NCBI RefSeq assembly: GCF_029633865.1
Contig: NC_079217.1
Location: 52,576,479 to 52,640,478 of the forward strand
Length of the DNA: 64,000 bases
Origin: Lampris incognitus
Lineage: Eukaryota; Chordata; Actinopteri; Lampriformes; Lampridae
Direction: 5' to 3'
Each line of letters begins with the position of its first letter. The stretch's first letter is position 1. Made by a program: the position numbers and the translations under genes. The notes under the pieces are model-generated. The model made no database searches. It saw only the letters and a program-made list of their open reading frames with translations, and was not told where the DNA came from. Shown piece by piece: positions 1 to 11,692 of the stretch.

Positions 1-1484
1 AAAGAGAGATTTGTCATTGAGAGGGAGATGTCATCTATTGAAAACTGAAGGCATTTCAAGACTAATCTACTATGTTGCTCTTTCCTGACCTGTTGAGAAT
101 GCAACTGCAAAAAACATTGATAACCTTTTTTTTTATTTTATATGGAAGAACAAGACACATTTTGTAAAAATAACTGTTATTATGAATACTACTGATCGTG
201 AAGGATTAAACTTTTTGTATTTTACAACATTAAACAATACATTAGATTAATTGGATAAAACAGTTCATGAAAAACACTGCTTCCTTATGGAATTCCATCC
301 CCAGTCATATTTTTCCTAAGATAGGTGGCCGAAATGTGTTCTCCAATGCAACTATGATATTCTCAAAATACTCATAAAATTGTCAAACTTTCATAAGCAA
401 TCTCTGTTGACTTGGTCTCTCCTATATAAACACAACTTCTCACCTCATAAATATGGAACAACATGAATATAGTTTATAAAAATCACTTATTATTCTTTGA
501 GAACTGGTTTATCAATGTTATTAGGTTGGTAGGTCAGTTGTTCAACTCAGAAGGTCACTTGCTGAATTACTCTGAATTTTTATCAAAATTTCAAATACCT
601 GTACCTCCAAAGGAGTACGCAATTGTTTTTGATGCCATTCCTTCTGGTGCTGTGATGCTGATAAGAGGCTCAAAATTAAGTGTTTCTGTTGTTCCCTCTA
701 TAGAGCTGGATATGTAATCAGTAAACTGTGTTTTTCAAATTATCATAAAAGTAGAAATGGATGTATTAGAGCTTCATTCCAAACAGATGTAGTATCAGTA
801 CCTTATGTAAAATACTTTTGGGACAAATTTGTGTAAACCATCCTTGGAAAAGAGTTTGGATTTTACCTCTCAAATACCTGTTAACCAGTGAAGTGAGAGA
901 AAGAACATTTAAACTGGTTCATAGATTCTACCCTGCTAAATTATATCTTAAAAGGCTCGAAAATGATGTTGCTATTGGTTGCTCATTTTGTGTTACTATG
1001 CTGGAAGCTGTTCTGCATCTATTTTAGTATTGTACACATACTAAAAAGTTTTGGTCTGACATCCTTTATTTTATTCAAACACACATTATTGCCGAACTTT
1101 CCTTTACCTTTGAAAATGTACTTCTTGGCTTCTTGATTTTAAGAAGGAGAAAGCTGACAAATGTTTTATTGTAAATCTTATATTTTTAGTTGCCAAATTT
1201 CATATTCATAATTGTAAATTTAGGAATTCTAAACCTTCTTTCAACGCATTCAAAAACGAACTTGAACATTATTTGGATACTATTAGGTCATCTACCAATG
1301 TGAAAGGAATGAAAACTATACATCTGTACTCATCTGTGTTCTCATAATATTGAGTTGGTATTTGTGGCATCTTTATAATATGCATTCCCTCCCCCTGGCA
1401 AGTGTTTTAATTGTATCTGTTTATGTAAGTATCTTTCTGTATAAGTGTATTTTATAATGTTTTGTAATTGCAAAAAAAAAAAAA
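1..1484 (+). mobile_element. 3' end of an L1/Tx1-clade LINE (ORF2 C-terminus, 3' UTR, poly-A)
   Basis: Broken frames across 1-1030 read like the C-terminal third of an L1/Tx1 ORF2 protein. 463-717 contains VGQLFNSEG, a YSEFLSKFQIPV-like segment and KEYAIVFDAIPSG. 818-1027 contains FKLVHRFYPAKLYLKRL, then a Cys-rich CSFC stretch and LHLF, the usual end of this protein. A long A/T-rich tail follows and ends in A13 at 1472-1484. Stops and frameshifts show it is dead. The left part of the element lies outside the window, so the length of this copy is unknown. The clade assignment rests on remembered motifs. Confidence 0.8.
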
Positions 1485-4050
1485 GTTATGTTGATGCACA
1501 GAGGCAGTCGCACTTAGTTAGCTCTGGGACTGAAATTTATTTGGATGTTCGGTTGTGTTGATAAACACCATTACCCAAAACAAGTGTCTCGCTCGTCATG
1601 GCAGCCCCATCGGAGATTTAGAAAATGCCAGAATCTGGGGAAAATGTTGGGATGGGCTACAGGTATCGAACCCCGGCCCGCAGTTTTGTCTTAACTTTGG
1701 GAATAGCTCAATCTACTCTGGGCAATCATGGAGGGAAGCGAGAGCACTAATTCTATAAACTAACTATAAATCTATATATAACTATAAAACTATGGTATAT
1801 AAAACTATGGAAAATCGAACAAAAACTATGCAAAAAAACTATTAAATTAGAACTACCGAAAAATACAAAAATATGTAACTTTGGTCTCGCTTTCTCACTC
1901 TCCCTCTCTGTCTCTCTCCCTGTCTCTCTCTCTGTCTCTCTTTCTGTCTCTCACTCACTCAAATACTCCTCTCCTCAACGGAATAGCAGAAGGTGGAAGG
2001 ATGTAGCTGGGTGTTATGACTCATATCGCATCACACCTCTGACAATTCATGGCTGTAATAACACAGTTATAACCACAGAAGCAGCACTTAGCTGAAACTG
2101 CTTTTCATATGGATCGTATAGATTGTGCTAAAATGTCAAAATAAGCCCCAGGGTGGATGTTTCTGACTTGGATGTGTCCAAGTACGTCAGTATTCAGTGA
2201 AAATAAGTTGTTTTAGTGTTGAGTAGACCTTCAAAGATCAGTGGCAAAATGGTTCATTTAAAGAGGTGCCCAGGAGCTTTTTGGCAATGTCTTGTATGTC
2301 AGCTGTCACAGAGACAACTGAGGGGCTTTTTTTTTTCACTTCACCAAAAAGACTCAATAACGAACACCCAGAAATGCTTAAAGATAGGGAGATAGGAAGA
2401 AACAAAACATTTTCAGTACTTTGCAGTAGTTTTTATTTTTCAGTAAAGAAAATAAGTCCATATGGCATCATCAGGATGTAGCAGTAAGTTTTTGTCCGTA
2501 CAGGGAGATTGTAAGTTTCGAATTTGGTTTCAACTTCATAATCGTTTTAATATTCTAAATTTAGTTTCTGATTTGATTGATGAAAATAAATCTCTTTAGC
2601 TGTACTCATGTTTGTATTGATTGGGGGATCAGTCTTCTGTGAGTGGATGGTTTGCTTTAAGGTGTGTGTGGTCAGCATCTCGGATGGACTGTTTCTAATG
2701 CATGCAAGGTGTGATGGGCCGAACTACACTGATCAGCTGCAATTAAGGCATCCATCCTGCAAGGCTGTGAAAACATGGATGATTGTAAACATGACTGCTG
2801 ATGATTTACCAGTGACAAAATCATGAAGTCTGGAAAATACTCATGTCTAAAAGAAACTTGTATTTGAACGTTGGCTCATGGAAATATTCATGGACAAAAA
2901 CGACTACTTCTTCCCAATGATGTCTAGTGGCTTAGTAGCTTATCACAAGACGAGATAACAGCGATATAAACATAATTCAACAAAAAAAAAACTATCACAA
3001 AATTTTCAAAGTTAATTATGAACATTTACATTTTTGATATATCTGAGACAAAACAACATAAAGTTAGTTGTGTCAACCTCCTGAGCAGCTTATCTTTGAA
3101 ACTTTCCCAACTGTGCTCGTTTTCAGTAAAACCTCTACAAATTGGATTACCTAAACAGCATTGGGTTTTGATATTGAGAACCTTGTGCTGTTACCACTTA
3201 AAAGGAAATGCTGGTATTTTTTAGCCTAACCTCTATTTACCTGATGTTAAGAGTCAAACCGAGTGTTGTGTATCAGAATCTGTTAAATTGATAAAGCAAG
3301 CTAGTTTGTGCCGATGACTGTGAACCAGCTGCAGTGGTATCCTTCAGGGCAACAACATTCACCAAATAAAAATGTTTTGAGAATGAAAAGACAATCCCAG
3401 TACAAGGATAGACCGTTGTTGCATTTTCTTTTTTGCACTTCTCTCCAACTCAGTTACTCTTCCACTGTCATCCCCCTGCAACTCCCTTCTCACGGGGTTA
3501 GAAATAGATTCCTCACGACTGATATCATGCTTAAGGCTCTTTAGACTCCTCTCATAATGTTATGAGTCTGTTGGTGCCAAAAAGAAAAGAAAAAAAACAC
3601 TCTTCTAGTGGATGTTATTTGGCAAAGGAATATATTGCAGCCTGGTGTGTAGCAGTCAGCTGATGTAAGTTTGACCAATACTGGATCAGTTTAAAAGATT
3701 ATACTACCCATCACTGGGTTTGGCTCCTTACAATAAGAAAATAGAGCTTGGGTTAGAAAATAGTGGAATTCCCTTCAAGAACAAGAGTGAAAAATTGGTC
3801 TTCAGCATTGTGATGCCATATGGCATCATGCCAGATGCCTTGCTAGCATGCACTTAGCCTTCTGCCAAGCAAAGTCTCTTCTTCATAGTCTTGTGATTAG
3901 CAGTATGGTAGACTACAATGCCAATCCAGCCAATAAGTGCATTCTGGAGACAGCCAAGGGAAAGAATTTCTGCCCCCAACTTTTGCTAACTCCAGTATTA
4001 AAGCACTGACCGACAATCTTGCGGATCTAAGAGTAATTCCACAAATTGTA
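1485..4050. other. Unassigned intergenic stretch, including the p2ry2 3' flank
   Basis: No coding sequence could be recognised. 1893-1960 is a CT/TCTG-rich simple repeat. The few open frames of 60-80 codons lack family resemblance. About 3770-4050 lies directly downstream of the p2ry2 stop codon and probably includes its 3' UTR. No clear minus-strand AATAAA signal is seen there, so the transcript end is not assigned. Confidence 0.4.
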
Positions 4051-4245
4051 TTAGAGTTGGGTTGACAGTGGTATGTTCACAGGTCCGGGTTTTGAGGATG
4101 ACACCCTGCTCTTCTTTGTAAGGTTACTACGGACATCCTGCCCAGCCAGAAAGTACAGGATGGGGTCAACACAGCTGTTTGCACTGGCCAGTGGCCGGGT
4201 CACTTTATAAGCCAGACTAGATGCCTCCAGTAATTCACAAGTCAC
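4051..4245 (-). CDS. p2ry2: p2ry2 coding exon 4 (ECL3, TM7, C-terminus)
   Basis: The acceptor tttcctag|GTGACT follows an intron of only 85 bp. The exon encodes [10 protein letters not shown] (third extracellular Cys), TM7 with [18 protein letters not shown], and a short tail rich in Ser/Lys ending PLSTQL before the stop. The tail is shorter than that of human P2Y2, as I recall it. Confidence 0.87.
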   Translation of the reverse strand: MTCELLEASSLAYKVTRPLASANSCVDPILYFLAGQDVRSNLTKKSRVSSSKPGPVNIPLSTQL

Positions 4246-7109
4246 CTAGGAAATCATATAAAAACCCAATGTACGTTAAAAGAGAAAAGAGAAAAAAATA
4301 CAGTTAGTTATAAATATATTAAGTCCTTACCTGTTCTGGATGGACCTGCCTTAGATACCGGAAGGAGTAGTAAAGGCTCCTGGTGAGATGGAAAGGGAGG
4401 AAGCATAGCATGAACGCTGCCAGCACGATGATAATCATCTTCACTGACTTCTGCTTGATGCGCTGAGCTGCCAGACTCCTCTCGCCGTTTTCTCTCCCCT
4501 CCGACACCCAGCCTGGCTCCAGCAGCTTCCGCACCATGAGGCCATAGCAGACCATCACCACCATGAAGGGCAGGGCAAACATAAGTACAGACACGGCTGA
4601 GCTGTACACCAGGAAGTCGTCAAAAAGCTCAGGGCTGGTGGTGTCATAGCAAACCCTTTCTGCTCCCTCATCCCTGGCACAGGAGACAATTTGTTTTGTT
4701 TTGTTTTGATTTGTTTTTGCTTTGTTTTTTGTTCCAAGATAGCTTGATAGTATGTTTTTTGTTTGTTTGTTTGTTTTTTAAAACTGAACTGCGGAATTTT
4801 AATTTTACTCATGGGTTGTTAGAACCCACTGACTTTGTTGACAAAAGTTATTTCGTTACGGAATATTCGGAAATTTCTATTTTTTTATTTTTTTATTTTA
4901 TTTAGAAGGCTCTAATGTTTACATCACAAAGTTCGATTGTTTACATCTGGAATTCAGCACAGAGGCTTGGAGAGGAAGCTACTGTGATGTGTTTTAGAAA
5001 TGCATGAGGAAACACCTTGCTCAGCAGCGCTACTAGTGGCCAAAAATTCTGCAGGTCATCTTTAAAGAGTAACTAAACCCTAGACCATTTTATTGAGTTT
5101 GCTGACATCTACAGGTTAAAAACCATGTAAAAGTTAAAAACATGCCAGATTGATCTTGGTATGTACTCTGTGATGTTAGAATAGCAGGATAAACTCGGAC
5201 AGACAGACAGCACTAACAACTATGAATAGTACTGTCAATGCTGGTTCTTTGGCACACCTACAGCCAACTGTTAATCTAGGCCAGGGGTGGCTCACCATGT
5301 GCCATGGAGAGCCATGTGTATGCAGGTTTTCATTCCAGCCGGACTCCACACCAGGTGATTTCACTGATTAGCAGCTCTTCAACCAAAGAGGAAGAATGCA
5401 TCAGTGAAATCACCTGGTGTGGAGTAGGGTTGGAATGAAAACCTGCATACACATGGCTCTCCATGGCACATGATTAGCCACCGCTGATCCAGGGTTTAGG
5501 TACTCTTCAACAGTGGAGAAAGATGGGGAAAAAAGACGAAACAGAGCTTATATGTAACACATATGAACAAGTTGCTTGCAACTCCTACCATTACAAGCAC
5601 AGGTTATGTATTATTTATTGCCGTAGATTTATGGCAGAACCAACTGTTTCTAAATAGTTCTGCACAACCATCAATACACCACAAACAATGGCACACAAAT
5701 CTACTCAGTTACATTAGGAAAAACTGGGTAAAGCCAAATCACCTGGTTCGGGAGAAGTAGAGGACTGGAGCCTGACAAAGCAAAACGCAGGCCCACACCG
5801 CCACCGACACCAGCCTGGCCCGGCGGGCACTGACCCAGTTGAGCGATCGGACTGGATAGCAGATACCCAGAAACCGATGTAGGCTGATGCAGCAGAGGAA
5901 AAGAATGGAACCTACAAATTGAGTGACAGATGGTTATTACATTTTAGCATATTGCATTGTATAGTTTGGACAGAATTGTGAATAATCGGCAACGCTTTAA
6001 TGCATGCAATAAGTGTTAGTTAATTCTGGGTTCTTTGCTACACCATGTGCTGCAACCTGGACACACCATAAAAGGTAATAAGGCCCTTGTGAATCCTTAT
6101 AAAATGCCTATTAACATATTATGTGTAATTGTAACATTATAACAAGACTATGCGTTGATAATAGCGTTTTAAAAAAGTTTTCAGCCACCAGGTGGCGCTT
6201 AAGAACTATGCAAAACCTATTTTTTCCACACTCAGGTTGTAAATCCAATCTGCATAAAAGTTAGCGCGTAGCATCTAAGGAAACTTAAAATTAAAAGTTA
6301 TTAAAAGAATGTTGATAGTCCGCAAAATCAGAAAATTGTGGTTTATAAGGGCCTTATTACCTATTAACTAATGCTTATTATAGTCTTAACACATAATAAT
6401 GTCAATAAGCATTTTATAAAGCCTTAAGGGCCTTATTACATATTAACTAACACTTATTACATGTTATGTAACAATTTGCTGCATCTTTTAGCGGTTCTGA
6501 AACCTCTCTAAATCATGGCTCCAAGTGGCTTGTTAATCAGCTGTATGAGTTTTTTATTGTTTGTATTGTGTTTTTGCCACAGTCAAATCAATTTGCTCTT
6601 GTACTGTGTCACATCGTAGTGAATTATTTCACATCAGCGCCTTACATTTCATCATATCGTATCATAGTATGTAGCACTGTACGATACTGTACCGTGTAAT
6701 TTTGTATCTTACTGTGGGAAAGTGTGCATTGTTTTGAGATGTGGTATCCTACCATATAGGTTGGCATAGAAGAGGAAGCGTATCAGCTTGCAGAATGGTT
6801 CGCTGAAGGGCCAGTAGTTCTCATCGGCGTAGTAGTAGACGAGAAAGGGCAGAGTCATGATGTACAGGGTGTCGCACATGGTCAGGTTAAACATGTAAAT
6901 GGTGGAGGGCTTCCAGTGCTTGGTGCGGAACAGGATCACGTACAGCGCCGTGGCGTTAAGTGCCAGGCCGATCACAAAGACCAGGGCGTAGCTGACAGGG
7001 AGGAGGATGTATTTAAACTCCTCCTCGAACTGACAGTAGTGGAGGCTGCTCATATTGACTGAGGTGTTGGCGTTGTTGTCAAAAGTGTCCATCTTGGTTC
7101 TAAGAGCAC
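4051..7109 (-). CDS. p2ry2: P2Y2-like purinergic G-protein-coupled receptor, four coding exons
   Basis: A class A receptor for extracellular nucleotides (UTP/ATP in the P2Y2/P2Y4 group), acting at the plasma membrane and usually coupled to Gq. Exons 7109-6753, 5911-5743, 4673-4331 and 4245-4051 join through GT-AG introns in phases 1, 2 and 0, giving 348 residues from the ATG at 7092. Seven hydrophobic segments are present. Family landmarks: N-glycosylation sequons at N9 and N13; C101 and C178 for the TM3-ECL2 disulfide; C20 and C287 for the second extracellular disulfide; HRF (125-127) in the DRY position; FHLTR (264-268, H265 and R268) in TM6; [12 protein letters not shown] (298-309) and DPILY in TM7. 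QAPVLYF and [17 protein letters not shown] resemble P2Y2 more than P2Y4. The C-terminus STQL fits a class I PDZ ligand. Human P2RY2 has an uninterrupted coding exon, so the introns are unusual. Confidence 0.88.
4331..4673 (-). CDS. p2ry2: p2ry2 coding exon 3 (ECL2, TM5, TM6)
   Basis: The acceptor tgccag|GGATGAG and donor ACAG|gtaagg bound 343 nt. It encodes [15 protein letters not shown] in the second extracellular loop, TM5 (about 194-215), a basic third loop with KQKSVKM, and TM6 with [16 protein letters not shown]. The frame ends exactly on a codon after HPEQ (phase 0). Confidence 0.87.
5282..5486. mobile_element. hAT-type foldback MITE in p2ry2 intron 2
   Basis: A 205-bp near-palindrome. 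The left arm starts CAGGGGTGGCTCACCATG and the right arm, read backwards, starts CAGCGGTGGCTAATCATG. Both continue into the shared block GTGCCATGGAGAGCCATG. Flanks ATCTAGGC and ATCCAGGG match at 6 of 8 bases, as expected for an aged 8-bp hAT target duplication. It has no coding capacity. Confidence 0.7.
5743..5911 (-). CDS. p2ry2: p2ry2 coding exon 2 (TM3-TM4)
   Basis: A 169-nt exon whose frame opens only when spliced. Its acceptor is ttgtag|GTTCC and its donor CCAG|gtgatt. Translation gives [19 protein letters not shown] for the end of TM3 and second loop, then TM4 ending in [11 protein letters not shown]. Joined to exon 1 it restores the P2Y-typical NLYGSILFL. Confidence 0.85.
6008..6460. 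repeat. Foldback repeat in p2ry2 intron 1
   Basis: Outer arms AATAAGTGTTAGTTAAT (6008-6024) and its complement ATTAACTAACACTTATT (about 6442-6458) enclose inner arms near 6079-6130 and 6385-6440 that share AAGGGCCTTATT and GCATTTTATAA. The AT-rich nested inverted repeat with no frame suggests a MITE of unknown superfamily. Confidence 0.55.
6753..7109 (-). CDS. p2ry2: p2ry2 coding exon 1 (N-terminus, TM1, TM2, start of TM3)
   Basis: The ATG at 7092-7090 begins MDTFDNN. An upstream in-frame ATG at 7167 is rejected because a strong acceptor (pyrimidine tract ending cag at 7112-7110) lies between them, so the exon starts at 7109 and the leader is spliced. The exon holds the glycosylated N-terminus, TM1 (about 28-52), TM2 (about 67-87) and [13 protein letters not shown]. 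It ends TATG|gtagga in phase 1. Confidence 0.85.
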
Positions 7110-7943
7110 CTGATGAGAAGATAAAGCAAATCAATTTCCCCGGGAGTTTACCACATGACATATGCACCCCTGGAAAAAAAAATTAAGTTAATGATAGTGG
7201 AATAATGTTTCCTTGCTCTGGTAACATATGCTGTTTCAACCCTGCAGCTCATTGCCATGCATTAGCTGGTACATGTATAGCCAAGCCAAATTTCTTATTT
7301 TATTCTATTTCTTTATTTTCCCTGAAATCTTTTTTTTTTTAATTGTTGTGAATGTCCCCAAAATTAGTTGCTACCTGTACGTTCCACCCTAGCGGTTTTC
7401 AAAGCACACCTTCTGTTCCCCAGGGGTGCTGTTCTGGTGTGACACCTCAGAGCCTGGCTTCAGTGAGTACGTACGATCGGAACTGGTGAGTCACGTTTTC
7501 TAATGGTCTCTCCATTATTTTCTTCATTTTTTTTTTTTGTTTGCTTAAAGTTATATTATGGTGATACACACAGTATTGTGAGGCGCTAACAAACTTATTG
7601 GTCTATCCTCCATTGTAGAAATGATTTGTAATTTTGATTTAGACTATTATTCATGTGTTTGGCTAATTTAATTAGCCTAGTGCTAGCTTCAACAGGGCCT
7701 ACACGCTGGTCTCGTGGGGTAATAGGCAGCATGCACTGGTTGGATTTTAATGGCGTCTCCTCGTAGGTGATGCGATGTTTTGTAAGAGTTTCACGTGAGT
7801 TTTGTATTATTATTATTATTTGTTATTTTTATTCTTATTTTTGTAGTATGGAGAGATGCAGAGGACAAGATATGTGACTGATGCCCGTGTTTTGTTTTGT
7901 TTTTTCTTTTTCCTCTGACGGTGTCATGGTACACATTATGTGA

Positions 7944-8320
7944 CCTTCAAATTCATATTCTTTAGCAGCCTTGTGGTAGTTTGTTGTAAAAAAAAAAGGT
8001 GATAAATGTAAAACGTTTACTCAGTGGTTAGTTCAGATCATGTGACTCATAGGTTAAAGGTCAACCAGGAAAAGACGGCAGTTTGCAAGAATTTCTCCAC
8101 GCGTCAGACAGAAAGCCCCTCTCCCATCTTTGTTTACGTTTGTGCCTTGGAGGGCCTTTACTTTTTTTTTTTTACAGAAAAAAGGGGGGGGGGAAAGAAG
8201 AGAAACGAGGACTCAGTAAATCACCTTAGCTTCACTCCCGTGTTTGACTTTTCTCTTAATCCTGTTTGTTAGCTATCTGTCAGTTTGTACATAGATTAAC
8301 ACACATCAGGGACAGAATAG
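7944..8320 (+). repeat. Left copy of the BEL terminal repeat block
   Basis: Begins CCTTCAAATTCATATTC and ends GGGACAGAATAG. It is a direct repeat of 15620-15979, with small indels in homopolymers. It lies immediately 5' of gag, as expected for the end of a 5' LTR or the leader. Confidence 0.7.
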
Positions 8321-8384
8321 TAAAAAAGCAACCTCACAGCAGGTACTACAATTCAAGGAAAGAAAGCTTCACTTCAAGCATTCC

Positions 8385-9160
8385 TTGCTCATTATCACGC
8401 TTCATATGCCTGGGCGGCATCAGCAATACATGATGGCAGAGGAAACGCTTGAGCTTCAGGATGCAATGGAGCAAAGCCAAGCATTGGAGACAAGGTCCTT
8501 AAACTCCATTTCAACAAATGGATCAAGAAGCTCATCAGCTAGAATAGCCGCTGCCAAGGCTCGTGCCAAGCTGGAGGCCGCCCGAGTCAGGGCTGAATTC
8601 CTCAAGAAGGAATCTGAAGTTTTGATTGAAAAGGCTCAATTAAAAGTGACAGAGGCTCGTATGGAAGCGACTAGCAGCTCTAAAGCATGAAAGTGAGGTA
8701 GCTGCAGCCATCGCTGAGACAAATTTGCTGGAGGCAGCAGTAGGAAGTGAGTGTGGAGAGAAGAACTCAGATGTAAGACAGGTCTCTGAACACACTCGTG
8801 ACTACATCCTGTGTCAGTCCCAGCGAGGTTCAACAACACTTTTAGGGGTTGAACCATATCAACCACCTCTAGAGCCCATCATCCATGTATTCACACTTAA
8901 TAAATACATCATTGAGGCAGCATCATTCTGCAGCCTCAGCGGTCAACGCCAGCGATTCATCACAACTCTCCAGCACCGCCATTCACAGCCTCACCTATTA
9001 AGGCTATACCACAGCCACCGCTCAACAAAGTCACCAACATAAGTGATGTCGCTAGGTACTTAGCGCGCCGTGAGCTTGATAACTCGGGACTCACTAAGTT
9101 TGACGATTGTCTCGAGAACTATTGGGCGTGGAAGTCATCTTTCATAAATGTCATAGAACA
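8385..9160 (+). pseudogene. BEL/Pao gag, N-terminal part (broken)
   Basis: 8385-8690 encodes a helical, Ala/Glu/Lys-rich segment (ARIAAAKARAKLEAARVRAE) typical of BEL gag N-termini. Frameshifts follow. Near 9050-9160 the plus strand reads DVARYLARRELDNSGLTKF and then YWAWKSSFINVI, the conserved gag core. The frame is then cut at about 9162 by an inserted repeat and resumes near 12556, with part of the gag middle absent. Confidence 0.7.
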
Positions 9161-9161
9161 G

Positions 9162-9530
9162 AGGTCTTCAACATTTTTCAGGCCAAGGACCCCTTGGCTG
9201 ATAGAGACATGGTGGAGGGACCCTCTATTACATATCGTATAAAATTGTGTTACTTATTAAACCGTGCCAACAATATTGTGTAGGGCAGCCTATAGTGCCA
9301 TGTATAAAAGTACTTTGTAATGGTGTATACAATGCTAAGCCATTAAAATAATAATTAATGACAGGTGGTTGTATGACAAACAAATACCTCATTTAAGGAT
9401 TTTAATTACTTATAGGGTTCACTGTTTTGTCAATTCCAATTTGTGTTGAAATCCACCCGGATTATTGCACTTATTTCACCATTGTCTAGACAGGAAGTTG
9501 TGGCTCTTGTTGTGGGTGGCTGTCTTCTTG
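9162..9530. mobile_element. hAT-like non-autonomous fragment inserted in gag
   Basis: gag stops at a sequence starting CAGAGGTCTTCAACATTTT followed by CAGGCCAAGGACCCC, the look of a hAT terminus. No coding frame is present. It is itself interrupted by the Tc1 element at 9533. Its far end was not found, so length and superfamily are tentative. Sequence at 11144-11640 may belong to it. Confidence 0.45.
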
Positions 9531-9532
9531 TA

Positions 9533-11141
9533 CAAACCCCAATTTCAATGAAGTTGGGACGTTGTGTAAAATGTGAATAAAAACAGAATACAATGATTTG
9601 CAAATCCTTTTCAACCTATATTCAAGTGAATACACTACAAAGACAAGATATTTAATGTTAAAACTGATAAACTTTATTGTTTTTTGCAAATATTCACTCA
9701 TTTTGAATTTGATGCCCGCAACTTGTTCCAAAGAAGCTGGGACAGGGGCAACAAAAGACTGGGAAAGTTGAGGAATGCTCAAAAAACACCCGTTTGGAAC
9801 ATTCCACAGGTGAACAGGTTAATTGGAAACAGGTGAGTGTCATGATTGTGTATTAAAGGAGCATCCCTGAAAGGCTCAGTCGTTCACAAGCAAGGATGGG
9901 GCGAGGTTCACCACCTTGTGAACAACTGCATGAGCAAATAGTGCAACAGTTTAAAAACGTTTCTCAACGTACAATTGCAAGGAATTTAGGGATTTCATCA
10001 TCTACAGTCCATAATATCATCAAAAGATTCAGAGAATCCGGAGAAATCTCTGCACGTAAGCGACAAGGCCGAAAACCAACACTGAATGCCCGTGACCTTC
10101 GATCCTTCAGGCGGCACTGCATTAAAAACCGACATCATTCTGTAAAGGATATTACCATCTGGGCTCAGGAACACTTCTGAAAACCATCATCAGTTAACAC
10201 AGTTCGTCGCTACATCTACAAGTGCAAGTTAAAACTCTACCATGCAAAGCGAAAGCCATATATCAACAACACCCAGAAACGCCGCCGGCTTCTCTGGGCC
10301 CGAGCTCATCTGAGATGGACTGACGTAAAGTGGAAAAGTGTGCTGTGGTCTGACAAGTCCACATTTCACATTGTTTTTGGAAATCATGGATGTCATGTCC
10401 TCCAGGCTAAAGAGGAAAAGGACCATCCAGATTGTTATCAGCCCAAAGTTCAAAAGCCAGCATCTGTGATGGTATGGAGGTGTGTTAGTGCCCATGGCAT
10501 GGGTAACTTGCACATCTGTGAAGGCACCATTAATGCTGAAAGGCACATACAGGTTTTGGAGCAACATATGCTGTCATCCAAGCGACGTCTTTTTCAGGGA
10601 CGTCCTTGCTTATTTCAGCAAGACAATGCCAAGCCACATTCTGCACGTGTTACAACAGCGGGGCTTCGTAGTAAAAGAGTGCGGTACTAGACTGGCCTGC
10701 CTGCAGTCCAGACCTGTCTCCCATTGAAAATGTGCAGCGCATTATGAAACACAAAATACGACAACGGAGACCCCGGACTGTTGAGCAACTGAAGTCGTAC
10801 ATCAAGCAAGAATGGGAAAGAATTCCACCTACAAAGCTTCAACAATTAGTGTCCTCAGTTCCCAAACGCTTATTGAGTGTTGTTAAAAGGAAAGGTGATG
10901 TAACACAGTGGTAAACATGCCCCTGTCCCAGCTTCTTTGGAACGTGTTGCAGGCATCAAATTCAAAATGAGTGAATATTTGCACAAAAAAAAAACAACAA
11001 AGTTTATTAGTTTCAACATTCAATATCTTGTCTTTGTAGTGTATTCAATTGAATATGGGTCGAAAAGGATTTGTAAATCATTGGATTCTGTTTTTATTTA
11101 TGTTTTACACGACGTCCCAACTTCATTGGAATCGGGGTTTG
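9533..11141 (+). mobile_element. Tc1-like transposon, complete ends, dead transposase
   Basis: The ends CAAACCCC... and ...GGGGTTTG are flanked by the TA dinucleotides expected for Tc1/mariner (9531-9532 and 11142-11143). The terminal inverted repeats run for roughly 200 bp each (for example AATGAAGTTGGGACG and its complement near both ends), the long-TIR arrangement of many fish Tc1 elements. It lies inside a hAT-like repeat that is itself inside BEL gag. Confidence 0.85.
9896..10914 (+). pseudogene. Tc1-like transposase remnant
   Basis: MGRGSPPCEQLHEQIVQQF opens a frame with the paired-like helix-turn-helix (RTIARNLGISSSTVHNIIKR) and the RKRQGRKP linker. It stops at TGA 10178-10180. Later pieces in the same and other frames give [19 protein letters not shown] (first catalytic Asp), [10 protein letters not shown] (second Asp) and, after frameshifts near 10670-10700, SPDLSPIEN (Glu). 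The last block, 10732-10914, ends KRKGDVTQW. At least one nonsense change and frameshifts make it non-functional. Confidence 0.85.
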
Positions 11142-11143
11142 TA

Positions 11144-11692
11144 GAATGAAACCTCTTCAGTCGAATAGCATTGTCTTGCACGCATCCTTATACAGTATAC
11201 TGTATGTCAGTGTTGTTTAAGGGTTATTACAAAAAGTAGCCAGGCTGAATGGTGAATAAGTGTGAGAATGTAACATTTAGCTTCATCGTCTCCACCTTCT
11301 CTCCTCTCATTTTCGCTCAAGAAAAGGATTTCTATTTTATATTTGGAAGGTGTTACCATCTCCTGATGTTTTCTTCACATCTGTACACAGTACAATAGCA
11401 TATGCATCTATAATTTTGTGAATTTGTGAATTTTCAAGATAAGGTGGTACCACTTTACAATAAGACTACCCTTATAGGGGGTTTATGGGATATAATTAGT
11501 CTATTGATTTGGTTGTGAAAACAAATCGTTAATAAGGTGTTACAACACATTAGATAAAAAGGGCACCAGTGACCTGTTGCTTGTCAAATAGACATTTATC
11601 TGCACTGTTAAGCCTCAGATCTCACTGGTTACTTAGCTAGCAACTAGCAAGATCTGAGATTTAACAGAATAGATAGATTTAGAAAAAAAAAA
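11144..11692. other. Unassigned repeat-derived DNA between Tc1 and SINE-A
   Basis: No coding potential. 11247-11328 recurs in inverted orientation at 12145-12226, so at least part of this stretch is duplicated locally. Confidence 0.4.

Noticed and set aside
4555-4812. 85-codon minus-strand frame overlapping p2ry2 exon 3
   Set aside because: Reads exon 3 in the wrong frame and continues into intron poly-T.
7092-7167. Earlier in-frame ATG for p2ry2 at 7167
   Set aside because: A strong splice acceptor at 7112-7110 lies between it and MDTFDNN, and the extra residues do not resemble a P2Y N-terminus.
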